The notes beneath the pieces are model-generated. The model ran no database searches. It was not told the DNA's origin and saw nothing but the letters and a program-made list of their open reading frames with translations. From positions 134,776-174,091 of the forward strand of contig NZ_MQUS01000019.1 of the NCBI RefSeq assembly GCF_001953885.1: a stretch of DNA of 39,316 bases. Direction: 5' to 3'. Positions 16,022-24,353 of the stretch are shown one piece after another. This DNA is from Streptomyces sp. IMTB 2501. Its GTDB lineage: Bacteria > Actinomycetota > Actinomycetes > Streptomycetales > Streptomycetaceae. The stretch's first letter is position 1, and the number at the start of each line of letters is the position of its first letter. The position numbers and the translations under genes are program-made.

Positions 16022-16326
16022 TGTCTCTATCTCTTTCGTAGTTTCCGGCTCGTCAGAGTTAAGGGAGGTCGCCTCCGCAGCCGGGGAAACCCGCCGGATC
16101 CGCATGGGACCTGCCGGGCAGCCGCTCCCCTGGTCTGGGCACAACGTGCAGCACGCGAGTGGCCCACCGGCCGTCCCGGAACTCCGGGGGGTGGTGGGCT
16201 GCCCGCGACACCGTTCGACGGTGCGCGACGCTCCTGGAACCTCGCGTCCTTGCGGCCGCTGGTTCCGGCTGGGTGTCCCGCTCTGACTGCGCGGGACTCA
16301 GCACTTCGGAGAAGTCTACAGGGCGC
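16022..16326 (-). promoter_or_regulatory. rarA-rpsD intergenic region (305 bases)
   Basis: No credible gene is seen. It must hold the rpsD promoter and 5' leader, but I could not assign -35/-10 boxes with confidence. At the rarA end (16275-16297) a perfect 7-bp stem GTCCCGC / GCGGGAC with a 9-base loop lies 30 bases past the rarA stop and may be a weak terminator. S4 represses its own mRNA in several bacteria; a conserved S4 site cannot be shown from this single sequence. Confidence 0.4.
16275..16297 (-). terminator. Hairpin after rarA
   Basis: Perfect 7-bp stem (16275-16281 with 16291-16297) and a 9-base loop, without a T-run, downstream of the rarA stop codon. Weak support. Confidence 0.3.
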
Positions 16327-17682
16327 TCAGGACCGTCTGCGACCGAGGTGCTTCCTGGTCCACTCCACCGCGTCCGCGTACCGCGCCTCGGTGCCGTGCC
16401 GGGTCGGGGTGTAGTACTCGCGGTCCTTCAGGGCGTCCGGGGCGTACTGCTGCTGGGCGATGCCCTCGGGCAGGTCGTGCGGATACACATACCCCTGGGC
16501 GTGGCCGAGCTTGGCGGCTCCCTTGTAGTGCCCGTCGCGCAGATGCGGCGGGACCGGGCCTGCCAGGCCCTTGCGTACGTCCTCCATGGCGGCGCCGATC
16601 GCGGTGGTCGCCGAGTTGGATTTGGGCGCCAGCGCGAGGGCGATGGTGGCGTGGCTGAGGGTCAGGGCGGCCTCGGGGAAGCCGATCATGGCGACGGCCT
16701 GGGCCGCGGCGACCGCGATGGGCAGCGCGTTCGGATCGGCCAGGCCGATGTCCTCGCTGGCGGAGATCATCAGGCGGCGGGCGATGAAGCGGGGGTCCTC
16801 GCCGGCCTCGATCATGCGGGCCAGGTAGTGCAGGGCCGCGTCGACGTCGGAGCCCCTGATGGACTTGATGAGGGCGCTGGCGACGTCGTAGTGCTGGTCG
16901 CCGTCGCGGTCGTACTTCACGGCGGCCCGGTCGACCGTCTGCTCCAGCGTTTCGAGGCTGATCTCACGCTCGCCCTGGTCGAGGGCGGCGCCGGCGGCGG
17001 CCTCCAGGGCGGTCAGCGCCCGGCGGGCGTCGCCGCCGGCGATGCGCAGCAGGTGCTCCCCGGTGTTCTCGGGCAGACCGACGGCGTCCTTCAGGCCGCG
17101 CTCGTCGGTCAGGGCGCGTTTGAGCAGGCCGCGGATGTCGTCGTCGGTGAGCGGTTCGAGGGTCAGCAGGAGCGAGCGGGACAGCAAGGGGGAGATCACC
17201 GAGAAGTACGGGTTCTCCGTGGTGGCCGCGATCAACGTCACCCAGCGGTTCTCGACGGCGGGGAGCAGGGAGTCCTGCTGGGCCTTGCTGAAGCGGTGGA
17301 TCTCGTCCAGGAAGAGGACGGTCTCCTTGCCGAAGCCGCCGGTGGCGCGGCGGGCTCCGTCGATGACGGCGCGGACCTCCTTGACGCCCGCGGTGATCGC
17401 GGACAGCTCCACGAACCGCTTGTTCGTCGCCTTGGAGACCACATACGCGAGCGTGGTCTTGCCGGTTCCGGGCGGGCCCCAGAGGATCACCGAGGACGGT
17501 CCGGCGGGGCCGCCGGAGCCCTCGCCGACCAGCCGGCGCAGCGGGGAGCCGGGCTTCAGCAGATGCTGCTGGCCCACGACCTCGTCGAGGGTGCGCGGGC
17601 GCATCCGCACCGCCAGGGGGCTGCCTGCCGGGTCCTTCTCCTGGCGTGCTTCTGCTGCGGCGGTGAACAGGTCGGGTTCCAC
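16327..17682 (-). CDS. rarA: Replication-associated recombination AAA+ ATPase RarA (MgsA)
   Basis: RarA is a clamp-loader-like AAA+ ATPase that acts at stalled replication forks. This is a 451-aa protein with Walker A GPPGTGKT at 69-76, Walker B VLFLDEIHRFSKAQQDSLL, sensor-1 region LIAATTENPYFSV and the SRSLLLTLEPL segment. The C-terminal tetramerisation region contains EDIGLADPNALPIAVAAAQA and ends with DLPEG and YYTPTRHGTEARY. I favour the GTG at 17682 (reading EPDLFTAAAEARQ), which has AGGG 8 bases upstream; a TTG two codons earlier is possible but only 2 bases from that motif. Confidence 0.95.
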   Translation of the reverse strand: MEPDLFTAAAEARQEKDPAGSPLAVRMRPRTLDEVVGQQHLLKPGSPLRRLVGEGSGGPAGPSSVILWGPPGTGKTTLAYVVSKATNKRFVELSAITAGVKEVRAVIDGARRATGGFGKETVLFLDEIHRFSKAQQDSLLPAVENRWVTLIAATTENPYFSVISPLLSRSLLLTLEPLTDDDIRGLLKRALTDERGLKDAVGLPENTGEHLLRIAGGDARRALTALEAAAGAALDQGEREISLETLEQTVDRAAVKYDRDGDQHYDVASALIKSIRGSDVDAALHYLARMIEAGEDPRFIARRLMISASEDIGLADPNALPIAVAAAQAVAMIGFPEAALTLSHATIALALAPKSNSATTAIGAAMEDVRKGLAGPVPPHLRDGHYKGAAKLGHAQGYVYPHDLPEGIAQQQYAPDALKDREYYTPTRHGTEARYADAVEWTRKHLGRRRS

Positions 17683-17774
17683 GTCCAAAACCCTAAATCA
17701 CCGCACTGACAACACGGCCGGGCCGGGGGCTTCGGGAAGGCAGGCCCCAGGCCGTGGCGTCAGATTCGGGGGAG

Positions 17775-17789
17775 CGTCGGCGACCGACG
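17775..17789 (-). terminator. Small hairpin after the VKOR gene
   Basis: CGTCGG-CGA-CCGACG, a 6-bp stem with a 3-base loop, lies 22 bases past the VKOR stop, in the 129-base gap before rarA. It is GC-rich with no T-run. It may reduce read-through into rarA; support is weak. Confidence 0.3.
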
Positions 17790-17811
17790 GCAACGCGGCA
17801 GATGTGCGTGC

Positions 17812-18471
17812 CTAGGCCCAGAGCTGGCTGCCCCAGCGGGTGAGGATCAGCATGGCGATGACGCCGCAGTGGGTGACCGGGACGACCCAGGTGAACTCGG
17901 CGAGGAACCGCTTCAGCCAGCCCGGCGCGGGCAGGAAGTCGTTGCGGACGTTGAACGAGGTCACGTACCAGAACATGGTGATCGTGGCGGCCCAGGCCAG
18001 CGAGCACCACAGGCACAGCGCGTTGATCCGGTACAGGGACTCGAACTGCAGCCAGGTGACGAAGCAGACGCCGAAGAGCGTGCCGAAGTTGAAGGTCAGC
18101 CAGTACCAGCGCGGGAAGCGTGTGCCGGTCAGCAGGCTCATGCCGACGCAGATGACGATGCCGTAGCAGACCAGGCCGAGCATGGGGTTCGGGAAGCCGA
18201 AGACGGCCGCCTGCTTGCTCTCCATGACGCTGCCGCAGGACACGATCGGGTTGACGCTGCAGCCCGGTGTGAACGTCTTCCCGACGGCCTTCGCCTCAAG
18301 GATCTTGTTCTTGTCGATGGTGATGACCCAGGCGGCCAGCAGTCCGGCCGCGCCGGTGATCAGCAGCAGCAGAGCGAAGGCACGGCTGCCGCCCACCGTG
18401 CGCGCGGTGCCGGCGGCACGCTCCGGACCCGACTCCGTGGTGGAGACGTCATTGACTGTCGTCTTGCTCAT
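17812..18471 (-). CDS. Vitamin K epoxide reductase (VKOR) family membrane protein
   Basis: Bacterial VKOR proteins reoxidise DsbA-like thiol oxidases by passing electrons to quinone. This 219-aa protein has about five hydrophobic segments. It keeps the two cysteine pairs of the family: loop cysteines Cys71 and Cys79, and the active-site CLWC at 153-156. A disulfide-forming role in the membrane is therefore well supported. No fused thioredoxin domain and no dsbA gene are seen next to it, so the partner is elsewhere. I place the start at the ATG at 18471 (GGAA 8 bases upstream); in-frame ATGs also occur further upstream, including one at 18504. It is divergent from the ABC/two-component cassette. 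Confidence 0.9.
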   Translation of the reverse strand: MSKTTVNDVSTTESGPERAAGTARTVGGSRAFALLLLITGAAGLLAAWVITIDKNKILEAKAVGKTFTPGCSVNPIVSCGSVMESKQAAVFGFPNPMLGLVCYGIVICVGMSLLTGTRFPRWYWLTFNFGTLFGVCFVTWLQFESLYRINALCLWCSLAWAATITMFWYVTSFNVRNDFLPAPGWLKRFLAEFTWVVPVTHCGVIAMLILTRWGSQLWA

Positions 18472-18546
18472 CACGCCGATTCCGTCACTTGAGAGTTGGA
18501 CCATCTTCGGGCTCGGGCTCATTGTGCCGCACGCACCCGTGTGTCC

Positions 18547-18596
18547 ACCGTTCGGAGGACATAAGGACGTACGCACGGTGGTCACGGACCGTTCGG
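18547..18596 (+). promoter_or_regulatory. Direct repeat ACCGTTCGG x2 upstream of ABC/two-component cassette
   Basis: ACCGTTCGG occurs at 18547-18555 and 18588-18596, 41 bp apart (about four helical turns), within the 146-bp region between the VKOR gene and the ABC ATPase gene. The second copy is 9 bases before the upstream candidate ATG. It could be an operator, for example for the response regulator encoded in the cassette. This is inference. Confidence 0.3.
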
Positions 18597-18617
18597 TTCC
18601 GGCCGATGCTCAAGGGC

Positions 18618-19484
18618 ATGACAGCACACGCGAACGACTTCGCGGTGGACGTCCGGGGGCTGCGCAAGCGGTACGGGGGCGTGACCGCGGTGGACGGGCT
18701 GGATCTCGGTATCCGGCGCGGTGAGGTGTTCGGGCTGCTCGGGCCGAACGGCGCCGGCAAGAGCACCACGGTGGAGATCCTCCAGGGCAACCGGTCACGG
18801 GACGGGGGCGAGGTGTCCGTGCTCGGCGCGGACCCGGCGGCGGGCACACGCGCGTGGAGGTCCCGTGTGGGAATCGTCTGGCAGGACGAATCGGCGCCCG
18901 CGGAGTTGACGGTGCGCGAGACGGTACGGCACTTCGCCCGCTACTACCCGCACCCGCGCGATGCGGAGGAGGTCATCCGCCTGGTCGGCCTCGAAGCGAA
19001 GGCGCGCAGCCGGATCAAGGCCCTCTCCGGCGGTCAGCGGCGCCGCCTGGACGTGGCGCTCGGTGTGATCGGCGATCCGGAGCTGCTGCTCCTGGACGAG
19101 CCGACCACCGGTTTCGACCCTGCCGCCCGGCGCCAGTTCTGGGATCTGATCCGGCTGCTCGCCGACGGGGGCACGACGATCCTGCTCACCACGCACTACC
19201 TGGAGGAGGCCGAGACCCTCGCGGACCGGATCGCGGTCGTCGCGAAGGGCCGGGTCGTCGCCGAGGGCACACCCGCCGGCCTGCGCCGGCGCTACGGCGG
19301 TGGGGCCACCGTCAGCTGGACGGAACCCGGCGGCTCCCCGCACACGGAGCACACCGCCACACCGACCCGGACCGTCGCCGGGCTGATGCGCCGCTTCGAC
19401 GGCGAGATACCCGGACTGACCGTGACCCGCCCCACCCTGGAGGACGTCTATCTCCGGCTGACCGGACAGGAGGCCGTGCGATGA
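18618..19484 (+). CDS. ABC transporter ATP-binding protein (DrrA/ABC-2 type)
   Basis: This is the ATPase subunit of an ABC-2 exporter, 288 aa. Walker A GPNGAGKST lies at 42-50, the Q-loop is in GIVWQDESAPAELTVRET, the signature is LSGGQRRRLDVALG, Walker B is ELLLLDEPTTGFDP, and the switch histidine is in LLTTHYLEEAETLADR. The C-terminal extension of DrrA-type proteins is present and ends TLEDVYLRLTGQE. The start is either ATG 18618 or ATG 18606; neither has a proper ribosome site, so the transcript could be leaderless. Its stop overlaps the permease start as ATGA. The substrate is unknown; drug, lipid or peptide export are the usual roles. Confidence 0.93.
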   Translation: MTAHANDFAVDVRGLRKRYGGVTAVDGLDLGIRRGEVFGLLGPNGAGKSTTVEILQGNRSRDGGEVSVLGADPAAGTRAWRSRVGIVWQDESAPAELTVRETVRHFARYYPHPRDAEEVIRLVGLEAKARSRIKALSGGQRRRLDVALGVIGDPELLLLDEPTTGFDPAARRQFWDLIRLLADGGTTILLTTHYLEEAETLADRIAVVAKGRVVAEGTPAGLRRRYGGGATVSWTEPGGSPHTEHTATPTRTVAGLMRRFDGEIPGLTVTRPTLEDVYLRLTGQEAVR

Positions 19485-20323
19485 CCACGACCAGCGCACG
19501 TGCCACCGCCCGCGAGTCCGCCTCCCTGCCCGGCGCCTGGTCGCTCGGGCTGCGGCGGGGCGCTCTGGAGATCAAGCAGTTCTTCCGGCAACGCGAACAG
19601 GTGGTCTTCACCTTCGCCTTCCCGGTGGTGTTCCTCTTCCTGTTCGCGTCGATCTTCCGCGACGACGTCCGGGGCGCCGGGATCACCTCCTCCCAGCTGT
19701 ACGTGCCCGCGATGACGGCCTCCGGGATCATGTCGACGAGTTTCCAGTCGCTCGGCATCTCCATCGCCGTCGAACGGGACGAGAAGGTGCTGCGCCGGCT
19801 GCGGGGCACGCCGATGCCGCCGGCGGCCTATTTCCTGGGCAAGATCTGGCTGGTTCTGTTCACCGGCGTCCTGGAGACCGCGATCCTGCTCGCCGTCGGC
19901 ACGGGGTTCTACGGCGTCCATCTGCCGTCCGACCCCGGCCGCTGGTTCGACTTCGCCTGGATCTTCGTGCTCGGGCTGACCGCGTGCGCGCTGCTCGGCA
20001 TCGCCGTCAGTTCGGTGCCCAGGTCGGCGAAGAGCGCCAGTTCCGTCGTTGTCCTGCCCTTCCTGCTGCTGCAGTTCGTCTCCGGGGTCTACATCGCCGT
20101 GAACACCCTTCCCGGCTGGATGCTCGACATCGGCGCCCTGTTCCCGCTGAAGTGGCTGTGCCAGGGCCTGCGGGGTGTGTTCCTGCCCGACTCGGCGAAG
20201 GTGCTGGAGCAGGCGCACGCCTGGGAGTTCGGGCGGATCGCCATGGTGCTGGGCGCGTGGTGCGTCGGAGGATTGGTGCTGTGCCTGCTGACCTTCCGGT
20301 GGAAGAACCGGCGCGACGGGTGA
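19481..20323 (+). CDS. ABC-2 type transporter permease
   Basis: This 280-aa integral membrane subunit pairs with the preceding ATPase. After a polar N-terminus and the REQVVFTFAFPVVFLFLFASIF helix, about six hydrophobic segments are visible, including ILLAVGTGFYGV, FAWIFVLGLTACALLGIAV and VVVLPFLLLQFVSGVYIAV. The conserved ABC-2 region ERDEKVLRRLRGTPMPPAAY is present between helices 2 and 3. The ATG overlaps the ATPase stop (ATGA), and its own stop overlaps the kinase GTG start (GTGA). It probably forms a homodimeric export channel with two ATPase copies. Confidence 0.93.
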   Translation: MTTTSARATARESASLPGAWSLGLRRGALEIKQFFRQREQVVFTFAFPVVFLFLFASIFRDDVRGAGITSSQLYVPAMTASGIMSTSFQSLGISIAVERDEKVLRRLRGTPMPPAAYFLGKIWLVLFTGVLETAILLAVGTGFYGVHLPSDPGRWFDFAWIFVLGLTACALLGIAVSSVPRSAKSASSVVVLPFLLLQFVSGVYIAVNTLPGWMLDIGALFPLKWLCQGLRGVFLPDSAKVLEQAHAWEFGRIAMVLGAWCVGGLVLCLLTFRWKNRRDG

Positions 20324-21522
20324 CGGGCGGCCGGGCCCGGGACGTCGATGCCTGGGACCGCGCGATCCGGCTCTGGGACGTCTACTTCGCCGTCGCATGG
20401 GTGGCCACGCTGGCCCTCGTCCTCGGCGCGGAGCATCCCGCGGGGCCGGTGCGCGCGGTCGCGGCCGGGCTGCTCGTGCCGCTGGTGCCCTGGTACGCGC
20501 TGTTCGGCCGCCGCATGCTCGCGGAGGACCCTCCGGGCGGGCGCCGGGCCCTGTGGTATCTGGCCGGGGCGCTGGCGCTGTTCCTGCCGTCGGCGGTCCT
20601 GGCGGGCGAGACCCGGCTGGTCTCGTTCGCGCTGATCCCCCAGTGCTTCATGACGCTGCGGATGCGCGGCGCGCTGGCGGTGGTGGCCGTGATCAACCTG
20701 GCGCCGGTCGCGGGCTGGGCGCTGCTGTGGCGGCCGGGTGCCGGGGACCTGTTCGCCAACGCGCTGTTCGCCGTGGTCAGTCTGGCGTTCTCGACGGTCG
20801 TCGGCGCCTGGATCATCCGGATCATCGAGCAGAGCATGGAACGGGCGGAACTGATCGCCGAGTTGGACGCCAGCCGGCACGAGGTGGCCCGGCTGTCGGC
20901 CGCGCACGGGGCCCTCGCCGAACGGGAGCGGCTGGCCCGCGAGATCCACGACACCCTCGCCCAGGGGTTCACCAGCCTGCTGATGCTGGTCCAGGCCGTG
21001 GACGCGGAACTCGACTCCGACCCGGCGCAGGCCCGCCGCCATCTGGCCCTCATGGACGAGACGGCCCGCCGCAACCTCGCCGAGGCTCGCGCGCTGGTGG
21101 CGGGCGGCGCACCCGCCGACCTGGCGGGCACCTCCCTGCCGGACGCCTTGGACCGCCTGACCGCCCGGCACTCGGCGGCACTGGAGGTGACCGGCCCGGT
21201 GCGCGCGCTCCCCGCGGGCGTGGAGGTGGTGGCCCTGCGGGCCTGCCAGGAGTCGCTGACCAACGCCCGGAAACACGCGGGGAGTTCGGCACGGGTCGAG
21301 GTCCGGCTGCGCTATGCCGACGACACGCTCACCGTGTCCGTCCACGACGACGGCTGCGGATTCCGTCCCGCCACGGTGTCCGGCGGATACGGTCTGGCGG
21401 GGCTGCGGGCCCGCGCCGCCGAGGTGGGCGGCAGCGCCGCCGTCCGCAGCGCACCCGGCGACGGTACGACGGTGACCGTACGCCTGCCCGCCCCCGCCGC
21501 CCTGAGGAGTGAGACCCCGTGA
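20320..21522 (+). CDS. Membrane sensor histidine kinase (NarL-partner type, HisKA_3)
   Basis: This 400-aa kinase has an N-terminal region with about five or six membrane segments and almost no extracellular domain, suggesting it senses the membrane or the adjacent transporter. A short coiled coil (about 175-205) leads into the HisKA_3 dimerisation domain. The phosphorylated His is at residue 210 (REIHDTLAQGF). The ATPase domain shows the N box QESLTNARKHA, the G1 box DDGCGFRP and the G2 region GGYGLAGLRARA. The GTG start at 20320 overlaps the permease stop (GTGA), and its stop overlaps the regulator start. Coupling to the ABC genes suggests it controls them. Confidence 0.93.
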   Translation: MTGGRARDVDAWDRAIRLWDVYFAVAWVATLALVLGAEHPAGPVRAVAAGLLVPLVPWYALFGRRMLAEDPPGGRRALWYLAGALALFLPSAVLAGETRLVSFALIPQCFMTLRMRGALAVVAVINLAPVAGWALLWRPGAGDLFANALFAVVSLAFSTVVGAWIIRIIEQSMERAELIAELDASRHEVARLSAAHGALAERERLAREIHDTLAQGFTSLLMLVQAVDAELDSDPAQARRHLALMDETARRNLAEARALVAGGAPADLAGTSLPDALDRLTARHSAALEVTGPVRALPAGVEVVALRACQESLTNARKHAGSSARVEVRLRYADDTLTVSVHDDGCGFRPATVSGGYGLAGLRARAAEVGGSAAVRSAPGDGTTVTVRLPAPAALRSETP

Positions 21523-22145
21523 TCCGGATCGTCCTGGCCGACGACCACCCCGTCGTACGGGAGGGACTGCGCGCCATGCTGAGCGCCGAACCGGACCTGG
21601 AGGTGGTCGGCGACGCGGCGAGCGGGCCGCAGGCGGAGGCGCTGGCGGCAAAGCTGCGCCCGGACATCGTGCTGATGGACCTGCGCATGCCGGGCGGCTC
21701 CGGCGTGGAGTCGATCGTACGGATGACCGCGGCCGGGCTGCCGTGCCGGGTGGTGGTCCTGACGACGTACGAAACGGACCGGGACATCCTGCGGGCCGTG
21801 GAGGCGGGCGCCGCGGGCTATCTCCTGAAGGACCTGCCCCGGCGTGAACTGGCGGACGCGGTACGGGCGGCCGCACGCGGCGAGACCGTGCTGGCCCCGT
21901 CGGTGGCGGCCCGCCTGGTCGACCAGCTCCGCACCAGGCCGGAACGCCCCCGCCTGTCCGCCCGCGAGACGGCCGTCCTGCGTCTGGTGGCCGAGGGCTG
22001 CACCAACGCCGAGATAGGACGCCGTCTGTACATCGGTGAGTCGACGGTCAAGACTCATCTGCTGCGGATCTTCGGGAAGTTGGGGGTGGACGACCGTACG
22101 GCGGCGGTGACGAGCGCGCTGCGGTACGGGTTGCTGGAGCAGTGA
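21519..22145 (+). CDS. NarL/FixJ-family response regulator
   Basis: The 208-aa DNA-binding regulator is the cognate partner of the preceding kinase. The receiver domain (1-about 120) has the acidic pair Asp8/Asp9, the phospho-acceptor Asp54 (VLMDLRMPGG), Thr82 and Lys104. The C-terminal LuxR-type helix-turn-helix spans about 145-205 (LSARETAVLRLVAEG, IGESTVKTHLLRIFGKLGV). The start is GTG at 21519 overlapping the kinase stop (GTGA). It is the last gene of the cassette and is followed by a strong hairpin. It probably binds upstream of 18618; this cannot be shown from sequence. Confidence 0.95.
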   Translation: MIRIVLADDHPVVREGLRAMLSAEPDLEVVGDAASGPQAEALAAKLRPDIVLMDLRMPGGSGVESIVRMTAAGLPCRVVVLTTYETDRDILRAVEAGAAGYLLKDLPRRELADAVRAAARGETVLAPSVAARLVDQLRTRPERPRLSARETAVLRLVAEGCTNAEIGRRLYIGESTVKTHLLRIFGKLGVDDRTAAVTSALRYGLLEQ

Positions 22146-22146
22146 G

Positions 22147-22175
22147 CAGGGCGCCGGGAGGGTCCCGGCGCCCTG
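22147..22175. terminator. Bidirectional terminator between response regulator and hisS
   Basis: Perfect 13-bp stem (22147-22159 with 22163-22175) and a 3-base loop fill most of the 39-base gap between these convergent genes. Confidence 0.8.
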
Positions 22176-22184
22176 TGCCGGCCG

Positions 22185-23447
22185 CTAGCCGAGCCGGGCC
22201 TCGAGTTCTGCCACGATCTCGTTCACGCCGATCGCCGTCTGCTCGCCGGACTCCATGTCCTTGAGCTGGACGACGCCGTCGGCGAGGTCGCGCTCGCCGG
22301 CCACGATCGTGTAGCGGGCGCCGCTGCGGTTGGCGTTCTTCATGGCGCCCTTCAGGCCCTTGCCGCCGTACGAGAAGTCCGCCGCGACGCCGACCTTGCG
22401 CAGTTCGGTGACCTTCGTGAACAGCACCCGGCGGGCCTCCTCGCCGAGCGGCACGGCGTAGACCGACGTCGTGGACGGGAGGTCCAGCTCCACGCCCTCG
22501 GCCTCCAGGGCGAGGACCGTGCGGTCGACGCCGAGGGCCCAGCCGACGGACGGCAGCGCGGGGCCGCCGATCATCTCGGACAGGCCGTCGTAGCGGCCGC
22601 CGCCGCCCACCGCGGACTGCGAGCCCAGACCGTCGTGCACGAACTCGAAGGTGGTGCGGGTGTAGTAGTCCAGGCCGCGCACCAGCTTCGGGTCGTCCTC
22701 GAAGGCGACGCCCGCCGCGGTGATCAGGTCGCGGACCTCCTCGTGGTACGCCTTGCACGCGTCGCACAGGTAGTCGCGCAGCAGCGGGGCTCCCGTGAGC
22801 TGCTTCTGGACCGACTCGCGCTTGTCGTCGAGGACGCGCAGCGGGTTGATCTGCGAACGGCGCAGGGTGTCCTCGTCCAGGTCCAGTCCGCGCAGGAAGT
22901 CCTGCAGCGCGGCCCGGTACACCGGCCGGCACTCCTTGTCGCCGAGGCTGTTGAGCAGGATGCGGAAGTCGCGCAGGCCGAGCGAGCGGTACGCCTGGTC
23001 GGCCAGGATGATCAGCTCGGCGTCCAGCGCCGGGTCCTCCGCGCCGATCGCCTCGGCGCCGACCTGGGAGAAGTGCCGGTACCGGCCCTTCTGCGGGCGC
23101 TCGTAGCGGTAGTACGAGCCCGAGTACCAGAGCTTGACCGGGAGGTTGCCCGACTTGTGCAGGTTGGCCTCAAGGGCCGCGCGCAGGACGGAGGCGGTGC
23201 CTTCGGGACGCAGGGCCAGCTTGTCGCCGCCCTTGGTCTCGAAGGCGTACATCTCCTTGGTCACGATGTCGGTGGACTCGCCGACACCGCGCGCGAACAG
23301 TTCGACGCTCTCGAAGCCGGGCGTCTCGATGTAGCCGTAGCCGGAGTTGCGCAGCGGGGCCGCGATCGCCTCGCGGACGGCCAGGTACTTGGCGGAGTCC
23401 GGCGGGATCAGGTCGTACGTGCCCTTGGGGGCCTGGAAGGTACTCAC
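22185..23447 (-). CDS. hisS: Histidyl-tRNA synthetase
   Basis: HisRS, a class II synthetase, charges tRNA-His. The protein has 420 aa from the GTG at 23447, which gives the expected start STFQAPKGTYDLIPPDS. Motif 2 (GSYYRYERPQKGRYRHFSQ), the histidine-specific LVRGLDYYTRTTFEF and motif 3 (GGPALPSVGWALGVDR) are present. The anticodon-binding domain covers about 325-420. A purine-rich GAGAG precedes the start. It lies 14 bases after the metallo-beta-lactamase-fold gene, so the two are probably co-transcribed, an arrangement conserved in actinobacteria. Confidence 0.97.
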   Translation of the reverse strand: MSTFQAPKGTYDLIPPDSAKYLAVREAIAAPLRNSGYGYIETPGFESVELFARGVGESTDIVTKEMYAFETKGGDKLALRPEGTASVLRAALEANLHKSGNLPVKLWYSGSYYRYERPQKGRYRHFSQVGAEAIGAEDPALDAELIILADQAYRSLGLRDFRILLNSLGDKECRPVYRAALQDFLRGLDLDEDTLRRSQINPLRVLDDKRESVQKQLTGAPLLRDYLCDACKAYHEEVRDLITAAGVAFEDDPKLVRGLDYYTRTTFEFVHDGLGSQSAVGGGGRYDGLSEMIGGPALPSVGWALGVDRTVLALEAEGVELDLPSTTSVYAVPLGEEARRVLFTKVTELRKVGVAADFSYGGKGLKGAMKNANRSGARYTIVAGERDLADGVVQLKDMESGEQTAIGVNEIVAELEARLG

Positions 23448-23461
23448 GGAAAGCTCTCTCG

Positions 23462-24184
23462 TCACATTCCTCGTCGGGGAGCGGTGCTCATGTCCGCGCC
23501 GTGACCTTGGCGGTCTGCCGCCACCTGCCGCAGATAGGGGTTGGCGGCGCGCTCCTGGCCGATGGTCGTCTGGGGGCCGTGGCCGGACAGCACCACGGTG
23601 GAGTCGTCGAGCGGCAGGCACACGCGGGCCAGCGACTCGAGCATGTCCGCCATGGATCCGCCCGGCAGGTCGGTGCGTCCGATGGAGCCGGCGAACAGCA
23701 GATCCCCTGAGAAGAACACCGACGGGATGTCGGCGGTCTCGGGCATCCGGAAGGTCACCGACCCCTTGGTATGGCCCGGCGCGTGTGCGACGGAGAACGT
23801 GAGGCCCGCCAGTTCGAGGGTGGTGCCGTTCGTCAGCTCCCGGACGTCGTCCGGCTCCCCCACGGTCAGCTCGCCCATCAGCGGCATGCCGATGGACCGG
23901 CCGAGCGCCTTCTCGGGGTCGCTCATCATGTAGCGGTCCTCGGGGTGGATCCAGGCCGGTACGTCGTGTGCGCCGCAGACCGGGACGACCGAGGCGACGT
24001 GGTCGATGTGGCCGTGGGTGAGGACGACGGCGACGGGCTTGAGCCGATGCTTCTTCAGTGCTTCCTCGACGCCTTCGGCGGCCTGGTGGCCGGGGTCGAT
24101 GATCACGCACTCCTCACCGGCGGCGGGGGCGACGAGATAACAGTTCGTCCCCCAGGCCCCGGCGGGGAACCCGGCAATGAGCAC
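23462..24184 (-). CDS. Metallo-beta-lactamase-fold hydrolase (glyoxalase II-like)
   Basis: This 240-aa hydrolase has the di-metal site: THGHIDH (His57, His59, Asp61, His62), His138 in APGHTKG, Asp161 in FSGDLLF, and a final His in LSGHGPQT. The short length and motifs match the hydroxyacylglutathione-hydrolase-like group. Streptomycetes lack glutathione, so a mycothiol or other thioester substrate is more likely than S-lactoylglutathione; this is inference. ATG at 24184 with AAGGA about 11 bases upstream. It precedes hisS and is divergent from the cyclophilin gene. Confidence 0.92.
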   Translation of the reverse strand: MLIAGFPAGAWGTNCYLVAPAAGEECVIIDPGHQAAEGVEEALKKHRLKPVAVVLTHGHIDHVASVVPVCGAHDVPAWIHPEDRYMMSDPEKALGRSIGMPLMGELTVGEPDDVRELTNGTTLELAGLTFSVAHAPGHTKGSVTFRMPETADIPSVFFSGDLLFAGSIGRTDLPGGSMADMLESLARVCLPLDDSTVVLSGHGPQTTIGQERAANPYLRQVAADRQGHGADMSTAPRRGM

Positions 24185-24353
24185 GATCGTCCTTCGTTGT
24201 GTCGATTACAGGCGGCTTCAGCTGCAGTCAGAGCCTACCGGCGCTGCCGTTTCCTCAGCGAACCCATATACGGTACGGGGCTACACGCAGCGGTCGGCTC
24301 ACGAGGACGCACGCGTACCGGTCGACACACGACACGCATGAGGAGAGAACCCG

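Noticed and set aside
18618..22145. ABC/two-component cassette considered as a biosynthetic cluster
   Set aside because: No biosynthetic enzymes or precursor peptide genes adjoin it; the neighbours are housekeeping genes.
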